64,000 nt of DNA from G963668185 sp965237445 (GTDB lineage Bacteria > Chloroflexota > Dehalococcoidia > Lucifugimonadales > G963668185), in the NCBI GenBank assembly GCA_965237445.1, contig OZ250142.1, forward strand, positions 310,001-374,000, written 5' to 3'. Every line of letters starts with the position of its first letter. The first letter of the stretch is position 1. Under the pieces are notes generated by a model. The model saw nothing but the letters and a program-made list of their open reading frames with translations. It made no database searches and was not told the origin of the DNA. A program made the translations under genes and the position numbers. Of the stretch, positions 36,667-45,559 are shown in pieces.

Positions 36667-37833
36667 ATGACGGACAAGACGGCTTTCATTTACGACGACG
36701 CGCTGGCCGTCCACACGCTCAGCGACACGCATCCGATGAAGCCAGCCAGGCTGCGCTACACGTACGAATTGCTGCATGCGTACGGCGCGCTGGATCATCC
36801 CAGCGCGATGCTCGTTTCGCCGCGCCGGTCTAAGGACCAGGAGGTCCTCACGTTCCACAGCAGGGAGTATCTTGAGGGGGTCAGGTCACTCAACGGCAGC
36901 GGCAGCTCCGAGGACGCCCACAGCTTCAACTTCGGGCCGGGCGACAATCCGGCGTACGCGGGCATCTACGACGCGGCGTCTTTGTCTACTGGAGCTTCGC
37001 TTACGGCCGTGGAACTGCTCCTCAGCGACGAGGTAGACCGCGCCTTCAGCATCTCGGGCGGGCTTCACCACGCAATGCCGGGGTATGCCTATGGGTTCTG
37101 CGTGTTCAACGATCCGGTGATAGCAATCAACGCGCTTCTCGAGAAGGGCCTCAAGGTGGCGTACGTGGACATCGACTGTCACCACGGCGACGGGGTGCAG
37201 CTAGCGTACTACGACACGGACGCCGTTCTGACGATCTCGGTCCACGAGTCGGGCACATTCCTGTTCCCTGGAACCGGCCACGTGCAGGAGACTGGAGCGG
37301 GCCGAGGCAGGGGTTACTCTGTCAATCTGCCGTTGTATCCCTACACAAGGCCGGACCTGTACCTGTGGGCCTTCAGGGAGGTCGTGCCGCCGCTGCTGGA
37401 GCGGTTCGGGCCTGACGTTCTTGTGACCCAGCTTGGGATCGACTCACACTTCAAGGACCCGATAACCCACCTGGCCCAGAGTGTGCAGGGGTTCACGGAG
37501 GCGGTAGGCTCGTTCGCCGGCGCGGCGCCGAAGTGGCTTGCGCTCGGCGGCGGCGGGTACGACCTGCAGGCCGTTGCGCGGGCGTGGGCGTCGGCCTTCG
37601 GCGTCATGGCCAGCATCGAACTGCCGGACGAGATCCCGGCTGTCTACAACGAGAGGTACGGGGTGCGGTCGCTCAGCGACTCTGAAGAGCTGGAGCTAAC
37701 CGAGCAGGTTGCCCGGGACGCGAAGTCGTTCGCCGAGTCGAGCGTTCGTGCCGTCCGGCAACTGGTCTTTCCGATGCACGGGCTCAGGACGATCTTAGGC
37801 GGGCCGACTAGACCTCCCGAAACTACGAAGTGA
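36667..37833 (+). CDS. Histone-deacetylase-superfamily amidohydrolase (AcuC-like)
   Basis: ATG 36667 follows AGGAGGG directly; an in-frame GTG at 36616 is less likely. About 388 residues of arginase/deacetylase fold. Family hallmarks: HTLSDTHPMKPARLRYTYELL, GGLHHAMPGYAYGFCVFND, the zinc and acid-base residues in VDIDCHHGDGVQ and LGIDSH, and GGGGYDLQAVARAW. Such bacterial proteins deacetylate small amides or acetyl-lysine; AcuC acts on acetyl-CoA synthetase. Substrate here is not known. Confidence 0.92.
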   Translation: MTDKTAFIYDDALAVHTLSDTHPMKPARLRYTYELLHAYGALDHPSAMLVSPRRSKDQEVLTFHSREYLEGVRSLNGSGSSEDAHSFNFGPGDNPAYAGIYDAASLSTGASLTAVELLLSDEVDRAFSISGGLHHAMPGYAYGFCVFNDPVIAINALLEKGLKVAYVDIDCHHGDGVQLAYYDTDAVLTISVHESGTFLFPGTGHVQETGAGRGRGYSVNLPLYPYTRPDLYLWAFREVVPPLLERFGPDVLVTQLGIDSHFKDPITHLAQSVQGFTEAVGSFAGAAPKWLALGGGGYDLQAVARAWASAFGVMASIELPDEIPAVYNERYGVRSLSDSEELELTEQVARDAKSFAESSVRAVRQLVFPMHGLRTILGGPTRPPETTK

Positions 37834-37893
37834 TAGAGGAGACCGCCTGGCAGCTGCCTGGCAAAAGATCAGACTGGTGGGATGCAGACAAAA

Positions 37894-39774
37894 TCAGACG
37901 GTGCCGTCAGGGGTGTCGTCATCGCCGGGGGCCTGGCCCTCTGCGCCCTCCCCTCCCGCCTGGGCTTGCTGGCTGCTGTACACATGCTGTCCTACCTTCT
38001 GCAGGGCAGCGTTTAGCTCGTCCGACGCGGCCTGTACGGCTGCGGCGTCCTCGCCCTCGAGGGCCGTCTTCAGCGCCTGAATCTTTGCCTCGACCTCCTG
38101 CTTGAGTTCTTCCGGGATGTTGTCGGCGTTGTCCACCAGCATCTTCTCGGCAGAGTAGACCAGGCTGTCGGCAGCGTTCCTGGCTTCGACCTGCTCGCGA
38201 CGGCGCTTGTCCTCATCCTCGTGCGACTCAGCGTCCCTGACCATCTGCTCGATCTCGCTGTCGTTGAGGCCGGAACTCGCCGTGATCGTAATCCGCTGCT
38301 CCTTGCCGGTGCCCTTGTCCTTGGCGGACACGTTAAGGATGCCGTTCGAGTCGATGTCGAACGAGACTTCGATCTGCGGCAAGCCTCTTGGCGCAGGGAG
38401 AATGCCATCGAGGTTAAATCTGCCGATCGACTTGTTGTCAGGCGCCATTGGCCGCTCGCCCTGCAGCACATGGACCTCCACACTAGGCTGGTTGTCGGCG
38501 GCCGTGGTGAACGTCTCGCTCTTGGCAGTGGGTATCGCGGTGTTGCGCTGAATCAGCGTGGTCATCACGCTGCCAAGCGTCTCGATGCCCAGTGTAAGCG
38601 GCGTAACGTCCACCAGCACGATGTCCTGCACTTCCCCTTGCAACACACCGGCCTGGATCGCCGCACCGACAGCGACTACCTCGTCCGGGTTGACACCCTG
38701 GTGCGCCTCCCTGTCGAAGAGAGTCTCCACCGATTTCTGGACTGAGGGCATGCGGGTCATGCCCCCGACGAGGATGACTTCATTCACCTCCGACGCGGGT
38801 ACCCCGGCATCCTGGAGGGCCTGCCGGCATGGACCGACGGTCCTTTCGATGAGGCCTGCGACGAGCTGTTCCATCTTGGCCCGGGTGAGAGTCATTACCA
38901 GGTGCTTGGGGCCGGCGTGATCCGCGGTGATGAACGGCAGGTTGATCTCCGTCTGGGCGACAGTGGACAGCTCCACCTTGGCCCTCTCCGCAGCCTCTCT
39001 GAGTCTTTGCAGGGCGAGCCTGTCGTCCCGGAGGTCGATTCCCTGGTCCCTCTGGAACTCCTCGACGATCCAGCGGATGATCCTCTCGTCGAAGTCATCG
39101 CCTCCAAGATGGGTGTCGCCGTTGGTTGACTTGACTTCGAAAACGCCATCGCCGATCTGCAGGATCGTGATGTCGAAAGTGCCGCCGCCGAGGTCGAATA
39201 CGGCAATGGTCTCGTCGCCCTTCTTGTCCAGGCCGTACGCGAGCGCGGCGGCCGTAGGCTCGTTAATGATCCTGAGGACTTCCAATCCGGCGATTCGTCC
39301 TGCGTCCTTCGTGGCATTTCTCTGGCTGTCGTTGAAGTAAGCGGGAACTGTGATCACGGCCTGGGAGATCTTCTCCCCCAGCTTCGCTTCAGCATCCTGC
39401 TTGAGTTTTTGAAGGATCATCGCGGAAATCTCGGGCGGAGCGTGCTCTTTGTCTCCCAGCATGACGGCGGCGTCGCCGTTACTGTGCTTGACCACCCTGA
39501 ACGACACCATCTCATTGTCCTGCCGTACGGCATCCTCCTCGAACCTGCGCCCCATGAATCGCTTCACGGAGTACAAGGTGTTGTCCGGGTTGGTGACGGA
39601 CTGCCGGCGGGCGGTCATGCCAACGTAACGCTCGCCGTTCCGGGTGTTGAGGCCCACGACAGACGGCGTAGTCCTCGCACCTTCGCTGTTCTCGATGACT
39701 CTTGGTTCCCCTCCCTCTATGACAGCCATGCAAGAGTTGGTGGTGCCAAGGTCGATTCCTAGAATATTTGCCAC
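37894..39774 (-). CDS. dnaK: Hsp70 chaperone DnaK
   Basis: ATP-driven protein-folding chaperone in the cytoplasm. 626 residues: ATPase start ILGIDLGTTNSCMAVIEGG, phosphate 2 motif DLGGGTFDITILQ, linker VDVTPLTLGIETLG, substrate-binding domain and a C-terminal lid ending in a Gly/Glu/Asp-rich tail. Last gene of an hspR-grpE-dnaK run. No dnaJ is found in the operon. The interval to grpE is 76 nt. Confidence 0.98.
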   Translation of the reverse strand: MANILGIDLGTTNSCMAVIEGGEPRVIENSEGARTTPSVVGLNTRNGERYVGMTARRQSVTNPDNTLYSVKRFMGRRFEEDAVRQDNEMVSFRVVKHSNGDAAVMLGDKEHAPPEISAMILQKLKQDAEAKLGEKISQAVITVPAYFNDSQRNATKDAGRIAGLEVLRIINEPTAAALAYGLDKKGDETIAVFDLGGGTFDITILQIGDGVFEVKSTNGDTHLGGDDFDERIIRWIVEEFQRDQGIDLRDDRLALQRLREAAERAKVELSTVAQTEINLPFITADHAGPKHLVMTLTRAKMEQLVAGLIERTVGPCRQALQDAGVPASEVNEVILVGGMTRMPSVQKSVETLFDREAHQGVNPDEVVAVGAAIQAGVLQGEVQDIVLVDVTPLTLGIETLGSVMTTLIQRNTAIPTAKSETFTTAADNQPSVEVHVLQGERPMAPDNKSIGRFNLDGILPAPRGLPQIEVSFDIDSNGILNVSAKDKGTGKEQRITITASSGLNDSEIEQMVRDAESHEDEDKRRREQVEARNAADSLVYSAEKMLVDNADNIPEELKQEVEAKIQALKTALEGEDAAAVQAASDELNAALQKVGQHVYSSQQAQAGGEGAEGQAPGDDDTPDGTV

Positions 39775-39850
39775 TTCAGATATCTCCTTCTGAGATTGGT
39801 TTTTGTTTCAATTGTGTTATTCAGACGGCGTTCGGACCGGTCAGTTCCGG

Positions 39851-40405
39851 TCAGCTCTCGTCGCTCGGCCTGGCTACCGTAACTTGTGAAGCCCGGAGCA
39901 CGCGGTCGTGCAGCTTGTACCCCTCGCGAATCACGGTCATCACTTGTCCTTCCTCAATATCACCAGAGGACGGTTCGTACCCTACCGCCTCGTGTTCCGT
40001 CGGCGAGAAAGGTGCGCCTTTCGCCTCAATTCGCGTGACGCCTTCGGACTCCAACCATTGCTGCATCTTCCTCGACACCAGCTGGAGGCCATCAAGCCAT
40101 CCCAACGCTACTGCATCTTCCGGTACGAGTGCCAACGCGCGCTCAAGGTCATCTATCACAGGAAGGCTGCTCGCCAGAAGTTGCGACTTTCCGAACTTTC
40201 TGACGTCTTCCCGCTCTTCTTCCGCGCGCCGCCGGTAGTTGACCAGATCGGCATGAGCTCTCTTGTGCATCTCGCGGAACTGTTCTACTTCACGCAAGGC
40301 TTCGTCAAGCTTTTCTTCTAGCGATGCCTCTGGCGTCTGCGGCTCCGATACGTCCTCGGCAGACGCATCCTGAGGCCCGGCGTTGTCTTCCGTCTCTTGG
40401 TTCAT
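39851..40405 (-). CDS. grpE: GrpE nucleotide-exchange factor
   Basis: 184 residues with an acidic disordered N-terminus (ETEDNAGPQDASAEDVS), a long coiled coil (LEEKLDEALREVEQFREMHKRAHADLVNYRRRAEEER) and the beta-wing domain ending GYKLHDRVLRASQVTVARP. It releases ADP from DnaK. It begins 3 nt after the HspR-like gene, so the two are translationally close. Confidence 0.96.
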   Translation of the reverse strand: MNQETEDNAGPQDASAEDVSEPQTPEASLEEKLDEALREVEQFREMHKRAHADLVNYRRRAEEEREDVRKFGKSQLLASSLPVIDDLERALALVPEDAVALGWLDGLQLVSRKMQQWLESEGVTRIEAKGAPFSPTEHEAVGYEPSSGDIEEGQVMTVIREGYKLHDRVLRASQVTVARPSDES

Positions 40406-40407
40406 TC

Positions 40408-40860
40408 CTATCCCTGCTCCAGTATTTCAATCATTCTTGACACGCTCTCGTCCAACGAGTCCCTGGCCCGAGACGGTTCAAGACTTCGGATTTGCCTCTT
40501 CATGCCGATCAACCGATTGAACATCTTCAAGGCCATGCGCACGCCGGCCAGATTGAGGCCGACGTTGGTCACAAGGTGCTTGATCAGCCTGAGTTGCGCT
40601 ATATCTACCTCTGAGTACATCCGCAACATGCCCAAGGTGCGAGAAGGGGTCACCATGCCCAGTCTTTCGTATTTTCTAAGGGTCTGGGGATGCATATCCA
40701 GGATGCGGGCCACCACGCTGATTACGTAGAAGCCAGAGCTGGCGTCGGTGCGAGCGTCAAACTCGCCCTCCGAGTCCGCAACCGGCCGTACGCGGCGACT
40801 GGGCCCTGCGCCGCCGACAAGCCGCTCGAATGCGCCTCCCTGATATCTGCGATTGTCCAT
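40408..40860 (-). CDS. hspR: MerR-family regulator, HspR-like
   Basis: 150 residues. The N-terminal about 45 residues are unconserved; then a MerR HTH, FYVISVVARILDMHPQTLRKYERLGMVTPSRT, as in HspR, and an effector helix (MALKMFNRLIGMKRQIRSLE). It lies ahead of grpE and dnaK, and a HAIR-like inverted repeat sits 62 nt upstream of its start, so it is expected to repress the operon with DnaK as co-repressor. This mode is known for actinobacterial HspR; here it is inferred. Confidence 0.88.
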   Translation of the reverse strand: MDNRRYQGGAFERLVGGAGPSRRVRPVADSEGEFDARTDASSGFYVISVVARILDMHPQTLRKYERLGMVTPSRTLGMLRMYSEVDIAQLRLIKHLVTNVGLNLAGVRMALKMFNRLIGMKRQIRSLEPSRARDSLDESVSRMIEILEQG

Positions 40861-40912
40861 AACAGTCTAGTCTCGTGCCAAGCCTATGACTAAATTAAGT
40901 TGAAGTAAATTG

Positions 40913-40942
40913 ATGTTAATATTTGACACTAGTCGTGTCAAG
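40913..40942 (-). promoter_or_regulatory. HAIR-like HspR operator overlapping a promoter for hspR-grpE-dnaK
   Basis: 40922-40942 reads TTTGACA-N7-TGTCAAG, the 21-bp geometry of the HspR box (CTTGAGT-N7-ACTCAAG), with 7-bp complementary arms TTGACAC/GTGTCAA. On the minus strand TTGACA (40941-40936) and TAACAT (40918-40913) form a -35/-10 pair with 17-bp spacing. The operator thus covers the -35, consistent with repression. Confidence 0.65.
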
Positions 40943-41125
40943 CCATTCCGGCCAGGGCGATCCCCAATCGTGTTGCCCAAGGGAGCTATGGGGGCACGCA
41001 GGAACTATCATCACGAAAACTAATACTGAATATCTCTGCGTATACAGTCACACGATAGGCAAAGTTGCGTATAAGTATATGACCTGAGAAAGAAACAATG
41101 AACAGCTCCATGGAAGGAGGATCTC

Positions 41126-41296
41126 ATGCTAGATTTCAAGGCTTGTCCCCGCTGCAAGGGGGATTTACACAGGAGCCAGGACTACTACGGCGAGTACCGG
41201 CAGTGCCTCCAGTGCGGTCACACGGAGTACCCTCGTTCCAGAACCGATCCCTATGCCGAATTGGCAGCCAGCGTGAAGCGGAAGGCCGCCGCCTGA
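41126..41296 (+). CDS. Small zinc-ribbon protein
   Basis: 56 residues, too short for usual annotation. ATG 41126 is preceded by AAGGAGG (spacing 5). Two Cys pairs, ACPRCKGDL and QCLQCGHTE, form a zinc ribbon, followed by a basic tail (KRKAAA). It is transcribed away from the hspR operon and is followed at once by a strong terminator. Function is unknown, possibly nucleic-acid binding. Confidence 0.75.
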   Translation: MLDFKACPRCKGDLHRSQDYYGEYRQCLQCGHTEYPRSRTDPYAELAASVKRKAAA

Positions 41297-41314
41297 TACT
41301 AGTTGACGGAAAGT

Positions 41315-41353
41315 CCGACGGCCCTCCAGCGTTGGAGGGCCGTCGGCTTTTTT
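41315..41353 (+). terminator. Intrinsic terminator after the zinc-ribbon gene
   Basis: Perfect 14-bp inverted repeat (CCGACGGCCCTCCA and TGGAGGGCCGTCGG) around a 4-nt loop, followed by CTTTTTT. It also faces the convergent molybdoenzyme gene. Confidence 0.9.
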
Positions 41354-41408
41354 GCGGCTGGTCTTTTGCCGGGTCCAGCTCTGGCAGTCACCAGCCTCCG
41401 ACCATGAG

Positions 41409-42023
41409 CTACATCAACTCGTTCCAGAAGCGTTCTTCCTTCCAGGGGTCCCCCTTCATGTGGTACCCCAGCTCCTCCCAGGTGCCGGGCCTGTCCCTCC
41501 TCATGAACTCGATCCCGTTGGCCCACTTTGCGCTCTTGTAGCCGTACAGCTTGGGTACGACAAGCCTGAGTGGTGCGCCGTGCTCCCTTGTCAGGAGCTC
41601 GCCATCGTGCTTGTAAGCAAAGAGCACATCGTCAGCCATCAGAATATCCAGGGCGATGTTGGTGGAATGACCGCCGTAGCAGTGGACGAGGGCATACTCA
41701 GTCTCGCCACTGGGCTCGGCGAGGGCGGCGATCTTGTTGAAGGGGACGCCTTCCCACGTGTTCTCGAGCCGGCTCCACTGAGTAACGCAGTGGAACGGGG
41801 CTTCGATTGTCACAGACGGGAGGCTCGTGAATTCCCGCCAGTCAAGAACGATCTCGTGGCGCGTGAGACCGAACATCCTGAATCTCCACGAGTCCATGTC
41901 GATCTCTGGGGTGGAGCCGAAGGTCAACACAGGGAATTTCTCGGTGACGAACTGGCCAGGAGGGACATCCAGACCTTCCTGGTCCTGGGTGATCCCGGTG
42001 ATGCGTCCGATCTTTCTTAGCAA
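41409..42023 (-). CDS. Sulfite-oxidase-like molybdopterin protein, short form
   Basis: I chose TTG 42023 (LLRKIGRITGITQDQEG) because GGAGAGGCAGGA precedes it; an upstream TTG at 42083 would add 20 residues. About 204 residues, only the oxidoreductase molybdopterin-binding domain. EAPFHCVTQWSRLENTW holds the Moco-binding Cys; VHCYGGHSTNIALD and HGAPLRLVVPKLYGYKSAKW are the other conserved blocks. No signal peptide or dimerisation domain. Close to MsrP/YedY-like short forms; substrate is unknown. Confidence 0.87.
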   Translation of the reverse strand: MLRKIGRITGITQDQEGLDVPPGQFVTEKFPVLTFGSTPEIDMDSWRFRMFGLTRHEIVLDWREFTSLPSVTIEAPFHCVTQWSRLENTWEGVPFNKIAALAEPSGETEYALVHCYGGHSTNIALDILMADDVLFAYKHDGELLTREHGAPLRLVVPKLYGYKSAKWANGIEFMRRDRPGTWEELGYHMKGDPWKEERFWNELM

Positions 42024-42148
42024 TTTTCCTGCCTCTCCGACTTTTGAAGTGGGGGCACTGTAGCATCTTGAGCCCAGCACCAAGTGTAATGCATTCGCTA
42101 TGAATTACCGGTTGTGCATACTCGCCATTTCCGGGGACAATACAGTTC

Positions 42149-42973
42149 ATGGTTGAGAAGGCGGACCGCAACCAGATCGTCGACAGCATCCTAGCGGGCG
42201 CGATTGACCTGAATGTGCTGGCCGGACCTGAGCCCACGGGCACTTTACGGTTCGACGCTCTGGACACAGCTCGTTACGCGCAGGAAGCAGGGATGGGTGG
42301 ATTCCTTCTACTCAACGACTATTACCCCACCGGTGCGCAGGCCCAGATGTTGAACAGAGTGTACCCAGGGCTGACCGCCTATGGCGCCGTCACACTGAAC
42401 GAGGCCGTGGGAGGTGTCAACGCGAAGGCCGTAGACGCGGCCGCGGGCTCGGGTGCAAGGGCAGTGCTGATGCCAACGATAGACGCGGCGGCGGCGCCAG
42501 ATGCGGCAGAATCGGTTTCGCGAGCAGCGGAAGCCGTCCTGGACGCGGCAGCGCGCCACGACATCATCGTGATGTCTGGCGGGCTCTCGCACAAGGATGC
42601 GTTGGCCATGTTCGAGGACGCTCGATCGCGGGGGGTGAACCACATGGTACTCTCGCAATCAGCGTCCTGCGTGGACTCGTGCAAGCATGGCGAGCGAGCC
42701 GCCGCTATCGGCGCATACGTGGAGCACACGTTCTTGGCGTGCATGCCAGCCGGAGGCGGTGTTTCGCCCCGCCGGTTGGCGCTGGAAATTAGGACCGCGA
42801 CCGTCGAGGCTTCGGTCCTTACGTCAGGATTTGGCCAGTGGCAGAACCCACCTCCAGCCGAAGGTCTTCGCATGGCAGTAGCAGCGCTGCTGGATGAGGG
42901 ACTGACTCCCTCTGAGCTCGAGACCCTGGTAAAGCGCAACCCGGCGCGCCTGATCAAGTGTGAAGATCAATAG
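42149..42973 (+). CDS. DUF6282 family protein
   Basis: 274 residues. The sequence (YPTGAQAQMLNRVYPGLTAYGAVTLNEAVGGVNAKAVDAAAGSGARAVLMPTIDA; LSQSASCVDSC) resembles DUF6282, a likely metal-dependent amidohydrolase-fold family. The usual N-terminal His motif of amidohydrolases is replaced by IDLNVLAGPE, so metal binding may be lost. Divergent from the short molybdoenzyme gene, 37 nt before the M16 gene. Function is unknown. Confidence 0.7.
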   Translation: MVEKADRNQIVDSILAGAIDLNVLAGPEPTGTLRFDALDTARYAQEAGMGGFLLLNDYYPTGAQAQMLNRVYPGLTAYGAVTLNEAVGGVNAKAVDAAAGSGARAVLMPTIDAAAAPDAAESVSRAAEAVLDAAARHDIIVMSGGLSHKDALAMFEDARSRGVNHMVLSQSASCVDSCKHGERAAAIGAYVEHTFLACMPAGGGVSPRRLALEIRTATVEASVLTSGFGQWQNPPPAEGLRMAVAALLDEGLTPSELETLVKRNPARLIKCEDQ

Positions 42974-43009
42974 ACGAACCGAGGACACACATCACTTGAA
43001 GACTTCGAA

Positions 43010-44302
43010 TTGACTGAAAATCCCTCAAGGCTAATTGTTCAGAAGACTACGTTGGACAACGGACTCCGCGTGGTTACCAGCGAGATTCCCCACACAAGGT
43101 CCGTGTGCATCTGCTTCTTCATCGGAGCAGGATCGCGGCACGAGGATGATGAGCAGGCCGGCATTGCGCACTTCGTTGAGCACATGCTCTTCAAGGGGAC
43201 TGAGTCCAGGCCGACGCCGATGGATATTAGCGGCTGCATCGAGGGAATGGGCGGAATGATGAACGCCCACACGGAACACGAGATGACGATGTTCTGGTGT
43301 AAGGCGGCGTACAACTGCCTTGACGAGGTCCTTGACCTGATGGTGGACGTCGTTCGCAACTCCGTGTTCGACCCCGGGGAGGTAGAAAAAGAGCGCAAGG
43401 TCGTGTTCGAAGAGCTGAGCATGAACCACGACCACCCCGACTACGTGCTAGAGACTCTGGTGGACCAGATGCTGTGGCCGGGCCATCCACTGGGCAGGGA
43501 TATAGCAGGTTCAAAGGATACGGTCGCTGAGATCACGAGAGACATGATAGCCGCGTTCGTCGGCCGCTCATACAACCCTTCGAACATAGTGCTCAGCGTC
43601 GCGGGAAACGTCGGCCGTGACGCCGTGGTGCGGCAGGCGGAGGCTCTGACCTCGGGATGGGAGCCGCGCGATCCGCTATGCACGCCGGAGTTCGACCATG
43701 TCCAGAGCGAGCCCTGCTTCAAGATCGAGTACCGGAAGACCGAGCAGACGAACATTTCGCTTGCGTTCCCGGGCCTGCCGTCTGACCATCCCGACCGGTA
43801 CTCCCTTGACCTGCTCAGCGTGGTCCTGGGAGAGGGCATGAGCAGCCGGCTGTTCATCGAGATCAGGGAGAACCTCGGGCTGGCCTACGATGTACACAGC
43901 GGCGTGTCCCACTTCCACGACACTGGATCATTCGTAGTGACCGCGGGCGTCGAGCCGGCAAGGTCTTATGAGGCGCTCGAATCTATCCTGAAACAGCTCT
44001 CGGCAGTCAAGAACGGAGTGCCCGACGCTGAGCTCGAAAAAGCAAAGCACCTTGCAGCAGGCAGGCTCTTGCTGCAGATGGAAGACACACGCGCGGTAAG
44101 CGGATGGAACGGGGCCCAGGAACTCCTGTACGGGCGGATTTACGACGCAGATGAGGTTGTGGATTTGATCAACGCCACCACGGCCGAGGACGTTTGCCGC
44201 GTAGCACATGACATTCTTAGGACGGACCGCCTCAACGTGGCCGTGGTCGGGCCGAACAGAGGACGTAAGCGCATCGAGCGGATGTTGGAGCGAGGCCTCT
44301 GA
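43010..44302 (+). CDS. M16-family zinc peptidase (insulinase/processing-peptidase type)
   Basis: 430 residues from TTG 43010. The inverted zinc motif HxxEH is HFVEHMLFKGTE at about residues 54-58, with the later Glu ligand in the EKERKVVFEEL helix. R and Y of the second M16 half (LSVVLGEGMSSRLFIEIREN, GLAYDVHS) are typical. It is a single about 48-kDa bacterial M16B form, probably a dimer. Cytoplasmic; degrades peptides. Confidence 0.93.
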   Translation: MTENPSRLIVQKTTLDNGLRVVTSEIPHTRSVCICFFIGAGSRHEDDEQAGIAHFVEHMLFKGTESRPTPMDISGCIEGMGGMMNAHTEHEMTMFWCKAAYNCLDEVLDLMVDVVRNSVFDPGEVEKERKVVFEELSMNHDHPDYVLETLVDQMLWPGHPLGRDIAGSKDTVAEITRDMIAAFVGRSYNPSNIVLSVAGNVGRDAVVRQAEALTSGWEPRDPLCTPEFDHVQSEPCFKIEYRKTEQTNISLAFPGLPSDHPDRYSLDLLSVVLGEGMSSRLFIEIRENLGLAYDVHSGVSHFHDTGSFVVTAGVEPARSYEALESILKQLSAVKNGVPDAELEKAKHLAAGRLLLQMEDTRAVSGWNGAQELLYGRIYDADEVVDLINATTAEDVCRVAHDILRTDRLNVAVVGPNRGRKRIERMLERGL

Positions 44303-44386
44303 AGGCTGGTCCCCATTCATTGAAGCAGCTAACGTCCGTTTGATAGTCTGTACTCTGAGGCAGCTCTTCTTGAACGGAGGCTGAAG

Positions 44387-45529
44387 TTGCACGAAGTTTT
44401 CAAAGAGGCCGAGCACCTTCTGCAGGCAGGCGAGCCGATCGTCGTTGCCACGGTGATCGACACCAAGGGCTCCACGCCACAAAAGCCCGGGGCCAAGCTG
44501 CTCGTACGCAAAGATGGGAGCGGTGTTGGCACGCTGGGCGGAGGCTGCGTCGAAGGGGATATCTGGTTCGCGGCCAGCGAGTTGATGAGGAGAGGAGGAG
44601 GCGCGCAGTACAGGGACTACCATCTCAACGAAGACCTTGCGGCAGAGGACGGGCTGGTGTGCGGCGGCACCATGTACTTTCTCATCGACCCGATATATCA
44701 GCCCGAGGGATACCTGACCTACGCGCAGGAAATCGACGACGCATACAGCGGCGGACCGTCGGTAGCACTGGCGAGCCTAGTCAAGGCAGCGACCGGGGGG
44801 GACTCGACTACAGGTGCCAAACTGCTCATCAGGGAAAACGGATCGACGGAAGGATCGCTGGGAGACGCAGAGCTGGACAGCGACGCCGCCGCGAGGGCAA
44901 GAACGCTGATGCTGCACGGGCGGAGCGACTACGTGACGTCGCCGGACGGGGCAGAATACTTCCTGGAAGCGTACACGACCCCGCCGCAGCTCGTACTCTG
45001 CGGAGGCGGGCACGTTTCCAAGGCGATCGCGCCGCTCGCATCCACGCTCGGCTTCCGAATCTTCGTCACTGACGACAGGGAGGAGTTCGCCAACCAGGAC
45101 CGCTTCCCAGAGGCGGACAAAGTAGTGGCCAAGAAACCTGAAGATGCCATGGCTGAGCTTCCAATCAACGCGAACACATTCATCGTGGTAGTGACGCGGG
45201 GCCATCGTTACGACAACGTGGCGCTCGAGGCGGCCGCGGCCACTCCCGCAAGCTACGTGGGACTGATGGGCTCGAAGCGTAAGACGATCCTGATCTACGA
45301 AGACCTCATCAGGGCAGGAATGTCCCTGGACCGAATGCGCGAGATCAGATCGCCAATTGGCCTCGACATACATGCCCGGACGCCCGAAGAGATCGCCGTC
45401 AGCATAATGGCCGAGATCCTCATGTTCCGGCTGGGCGGCACGGGCGTGCCGATGAAGCTGGAGGAACGCCGGTTACAGCGCATTGTGGAGAAGGTGGACA
45501 AGGCTGCCGTCGCGGCCGGCGCCAGCTAG
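44387..45529 (+). CDS. XdhC-type molybdenum hydroxylase maturation factor
   Basis: 380 residues from TTG 44387. N-terminal XdhC/CoxI domain (EPIVVATVIDTKGSTPQKPGAKLLV, GTLGGGCVEG) and C-terminal Rossmann domain (LVLCGGGHVSKAIAPLAS; VGLMGSKRKT). It delivers and protects sulfurated Mo cofactor for xanthine-dehydrogenase-like enzymes. It precedes a MocA-like gene by 30 nt, a common pairing. No molybdenum hydroxylase structural gene is in the window. Confidence 0.93.
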   Translation: MHEVFKEAEHLLQAGEPIVVATVIDTKGSTPQKPGAKLLVRKDGSGVGTLGGGCVEGDIWFAASELMRRGGGAQYRDYHLNEDLAAEDGLVCGGTMYFLIDPIYQPEGYLTYAQEIDDAYSGGPSVALASLVKAATGGDSTTGAKLLIRENGSTEGSLGDAELDSDAAARARTLMLHGRSDYVTSPDGAEYFLEAYTTPPQLVLCGGGHVSKAIAPLASTLGFRIFVTDDREEFANQDRFPEADKVVAKKPEDAMAELPINANTFIVVVTRGHRYDNVALEAAAATPASYVGLMGSKRKTILIYEDLIRAGMSLDRMREIRSPIGLDIHARTPEEIAVSIMAEILMFRLGGTGVPMKLEERRLQRIVEKVDKAAVAAGAS

Positions 45530-45559
45530 CCGATAAGTCGACTCTGCGGTAGCCGGAAC

